Assembly (NCBI RefSeq): GCF_021018805.1
Contig: NC_086259.1
Location: 15,705,501-15,769,500 of the forward strand
From: Prinia subflava
Taxonomy: Eukaryota > Chordata > Aves > Passeriformes > Cisticolidae
Length of the DNA stretch: 64,000 bases
Reading direction: 5' to 3'
Of this stretch, positions 62,001 to 64,000 are shown piece after piece. The notes beneath the pieces were generated by a model. It did no database searches and was not told where the DNA came from. It saw only the letters and a program-made list of their open reading frames with translations. A program made the position numbers and the translations under genes. Positions within the stretch are counted from its first letter, which is position 1, and each line of letters begins with the position of its first letter.

Positions 62001-64000
62001 TGATGTGTTCTTAGAATTCTGAAAAACATTTTTTAAGATACTGACTTGTATAAGAAAGCAAAGAGTGCATCATTGCATGGCTTTAACAACTTGAAGATGC
62101 ATTTTTGAAGCTGCCCTGTACACGACGAAAGAGGACTGGGGTAGTCCTGCAGCAGAGGAATTCTCACAGCCCTGCAAGCTGTCAAATCTTTGAAAGGATC
62201 CAGGTTCTCCAGCAGGTTTCTACATCTGGCGTGGCTTTGTTTTTATTAACCACCAGCTCAGCTAAACAACAGTGTCCCCTCAAGGCCTGGGTCGGATGTA
62301 GCTCAGCGTGGGGCTCCGGCCGTGCCCTGCAGGGAGCCGTGGCCTCAGCCAGCCGAGCAGGTGGACACGCCAAGGTTTAAGCTTTACAAACAGCTGAATT
62401 TTGGAGAGGAGAGTAAAAATGCAAACTCATGCCTGAGAGCTCAGGAAGGCACCAGTTCCACCAGGGATTGACTGCCAGATCCAGCCATCCCAGGACTGAA
62501 TGGCATTCAATTATTGTGGCTTGGGGTCGCCCTACAGCTACATCTGGTGCTAAATGTGTGCTCGTAATACTCATGGGTTTCTCTGGTCTAGATAAAAACA
62601 GAACGTTGACATGCTCTTGACTACTCTGTACAACAGCATTAATGTTATTAAACACCATGTCTTATCCTATAAACAGTAGGGATTAATTTATTTTATATCC
62701 CCTGAGTGTTTATTAAATTTATCTGTCTCCAAAGCACAGCCACTTATCACAAATCACCACAGCCATGCAACAAATTCCAGCTCTTCTCCCAACATTCATT
62801 TTCTCATTTTCCTGAACATCCCTGCAAACCAAGTGTTGCCAGCATGCAGTTGAGGTACATCAAAGGTAAGCAGTACAAATTTGCAAACCAAGATCAAGAG
62901 TAGGTGCCAGTCCCTGAGAATGCATTCCCTAAGCAAACACCTTCGCATTTATTGAGTCAGTGAGAATGTAGATATTTTGGGAAGGTGGCTCCTCTTTGGA
63001 GGACATTACCTTTTCACCTGCACCATAAGCTGCTGGATGAACGCCAGGATATGAAGAGAATATTGAAATCAGAACAGGAATCTCAGCTTCACTGATCACA
63101 AGCACTTTTTGCATTTTTTTTTTTCTTTTTTCAGGTTTTCAGTTTACCTCAAGACACAAACAAACCTACAGGCAACTCTGGTAATGATGGTTTGAGGTTC
63201 TGCTCTTGACTCAATTAGTGACTCATGGAGCATCCCTCCACGTCAGCTTACGCCTCTCCAAACTGTGCTAAAGCAGACAGGGCTATTTTCAGGGCTATTA
63301 AGACAATTAATTTATATTTCTAAGGTTAAAACAAACATTTATGCAATTTTCTTGGTTTCACTGATGCATCATACACTCAGACATTGTGTAAAATCAATTA
63401 AAAGGTTTCTCACCTTGTCTCTCTTTCACATCTACTTAAAAAAAAATCAAGCAAAATGGCTGCTTGATATTTAAACAGAAAGAAAAAATTCTCTCATTTT
63501 TTCTCCTCTAAATATGACCCTGGTTAATTCCCAGTTTGCCTGAAATCCCCTGTGAAGTCTGATCCTTAAAGCAAAAGGGAGCACTGCCACCCACTCCAGC
63601 ACGAGCAAGAGACCACCTTGTGTTTCTGCAGGAGATCTGAGGAGCACCAGACCCTGCAAACCCCAAGGGAAAGAGATTTCTTGCCCAGATTCCTGTGACC
63701 AGGACCAAAGCTGGTTGTTCCCTGAGGAGAGGGCTGGAAGAGAGACACGCAGGTACCCAAACAAGGGGAAGGTGCAGGTGGGAAAAAACAGCTGCTCTGT
63801 GGCTCTGCTGGGAAAGGGGAGGGCAGAGAAGGGAATTGTGCTGTCTCCCTGCCCAGTGCTGTTATCTGTGAGTGTACACTGCTCTCTGGAAGCCAGCAGA
63901 GCTGGATTTCCCCACTCCTGGGGAGCCACCATCCCTCCCCACGCTCCCACCCTGCCCAAGTGGTGCTCCCTGTGCTTCCCCACGAGCCCTTGTCTCACCC
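58951..64000. other. Intergenic sequence to window end
   Basis: No supportable gene. A poly(T) run of 31 nt lies at 58999-59029, and the sequence that follows is AT-rich and mostly unique. A stretch near 59.25-59.29 kb (AAATGTATTATTATTCCTCTTTAGAG) faintly resembles the MIR middle part. The minus-strand frame of 175 codons at the very end (63471-63998) has no recognisable domain. Confidence 0.5.
58999..59029. repeat. Poly(T) run, 31 nt
   Basis: 31 consecutive T directly downstream of the CpG island. On the minus strand it would be a poly(A) run. No retrocopy is recognisable beside it. Confidence 0.9.

Noticed and set aside
10676..64000. MAF coding sequence or other neighbour gene
   Set aside because: None of the open frames shows a basic leucine zipper or the MAF N-terminal domain. 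MAF is inferred to lie beyond the window from known gene order only.
1..64000. CRISPR arrays, operons, phage or bacterial defence systems, tRNA or rRNA genes
   Set aside because: No spaced direct repeats of CRISPR type, no tightly packed coding frames, no tRNA B-box-like GGTTCGAATCC motif and no rRNA sequence were seen. The content is vertebrate nuclear DNA.

Overview
This window is vertebrate, almost certainly avian, nuclear DNA. The evidence is several 3'-end fragments of CR1 LINEs (the dominant bird retrotransposon), very low repeat density otherwise, AT-rich non-coding sequence, and one recognisable protein-coding exon with a proper splice acceptor. That exon (9820-10008, + strand) is the terminal coding exon of WWOX, the WW-domain-containing oxidoreductase. 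There is no prokaryotic, phage, CRISPR or operon-like content.

Layout: 1-9819 is the 3' part of the last WWOX intron. It holds two CR1 tails, an ancient MIR-type SINE, an AT-rich stretch, and a long stretch at about 5.6-6.9 kb that reads like conserved regulatory DNA. 9820-10008 is the last coding exon, followed by a 3' UTR with a first poly(A) signal at 10651. From about 10.7 kb to the end (about 53 kb) I find no convincing protein-coding gene. In other amniotes the gene that follows WWOX is MAF, lying convergently, so this is most likely the WWOX-MAF intergenic interval. MAF itself is not visible in the window.

The intergenic part is mostly unique sequence with several notable structures: an 84-unit pentanucleotide array (16.7-17.1 kb); three full or partial CR1 elements; a strong foldback hairpin of pre-miRNA-like size (45.26-45.33 kb); a pair of related short palindromes (49.53-49.58 kb); a 77-unit 9-bp minisatellite directly followed by a CpG-rich block containing a 7 x 20-bp minisatellite (51.1-52.3 kb); four homopolymer A/T runs longer than 30 nt (46.4-59.0 kb); and an orphan CpG island (58.4-58.95 kb) that could be the promoter of an unannotated transcript.

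The only functional gene product that can be supported is the WWOX C-terminus. Most long open frames in the window are accidents of low-complexity DNA, especially the 9-bp array, which is open in several frames on both strands. The most interesting candidates are the hairpin, the orphan CpG island and the AT-rich candidate conserved elements; all are inferences that need alignment or expression data.
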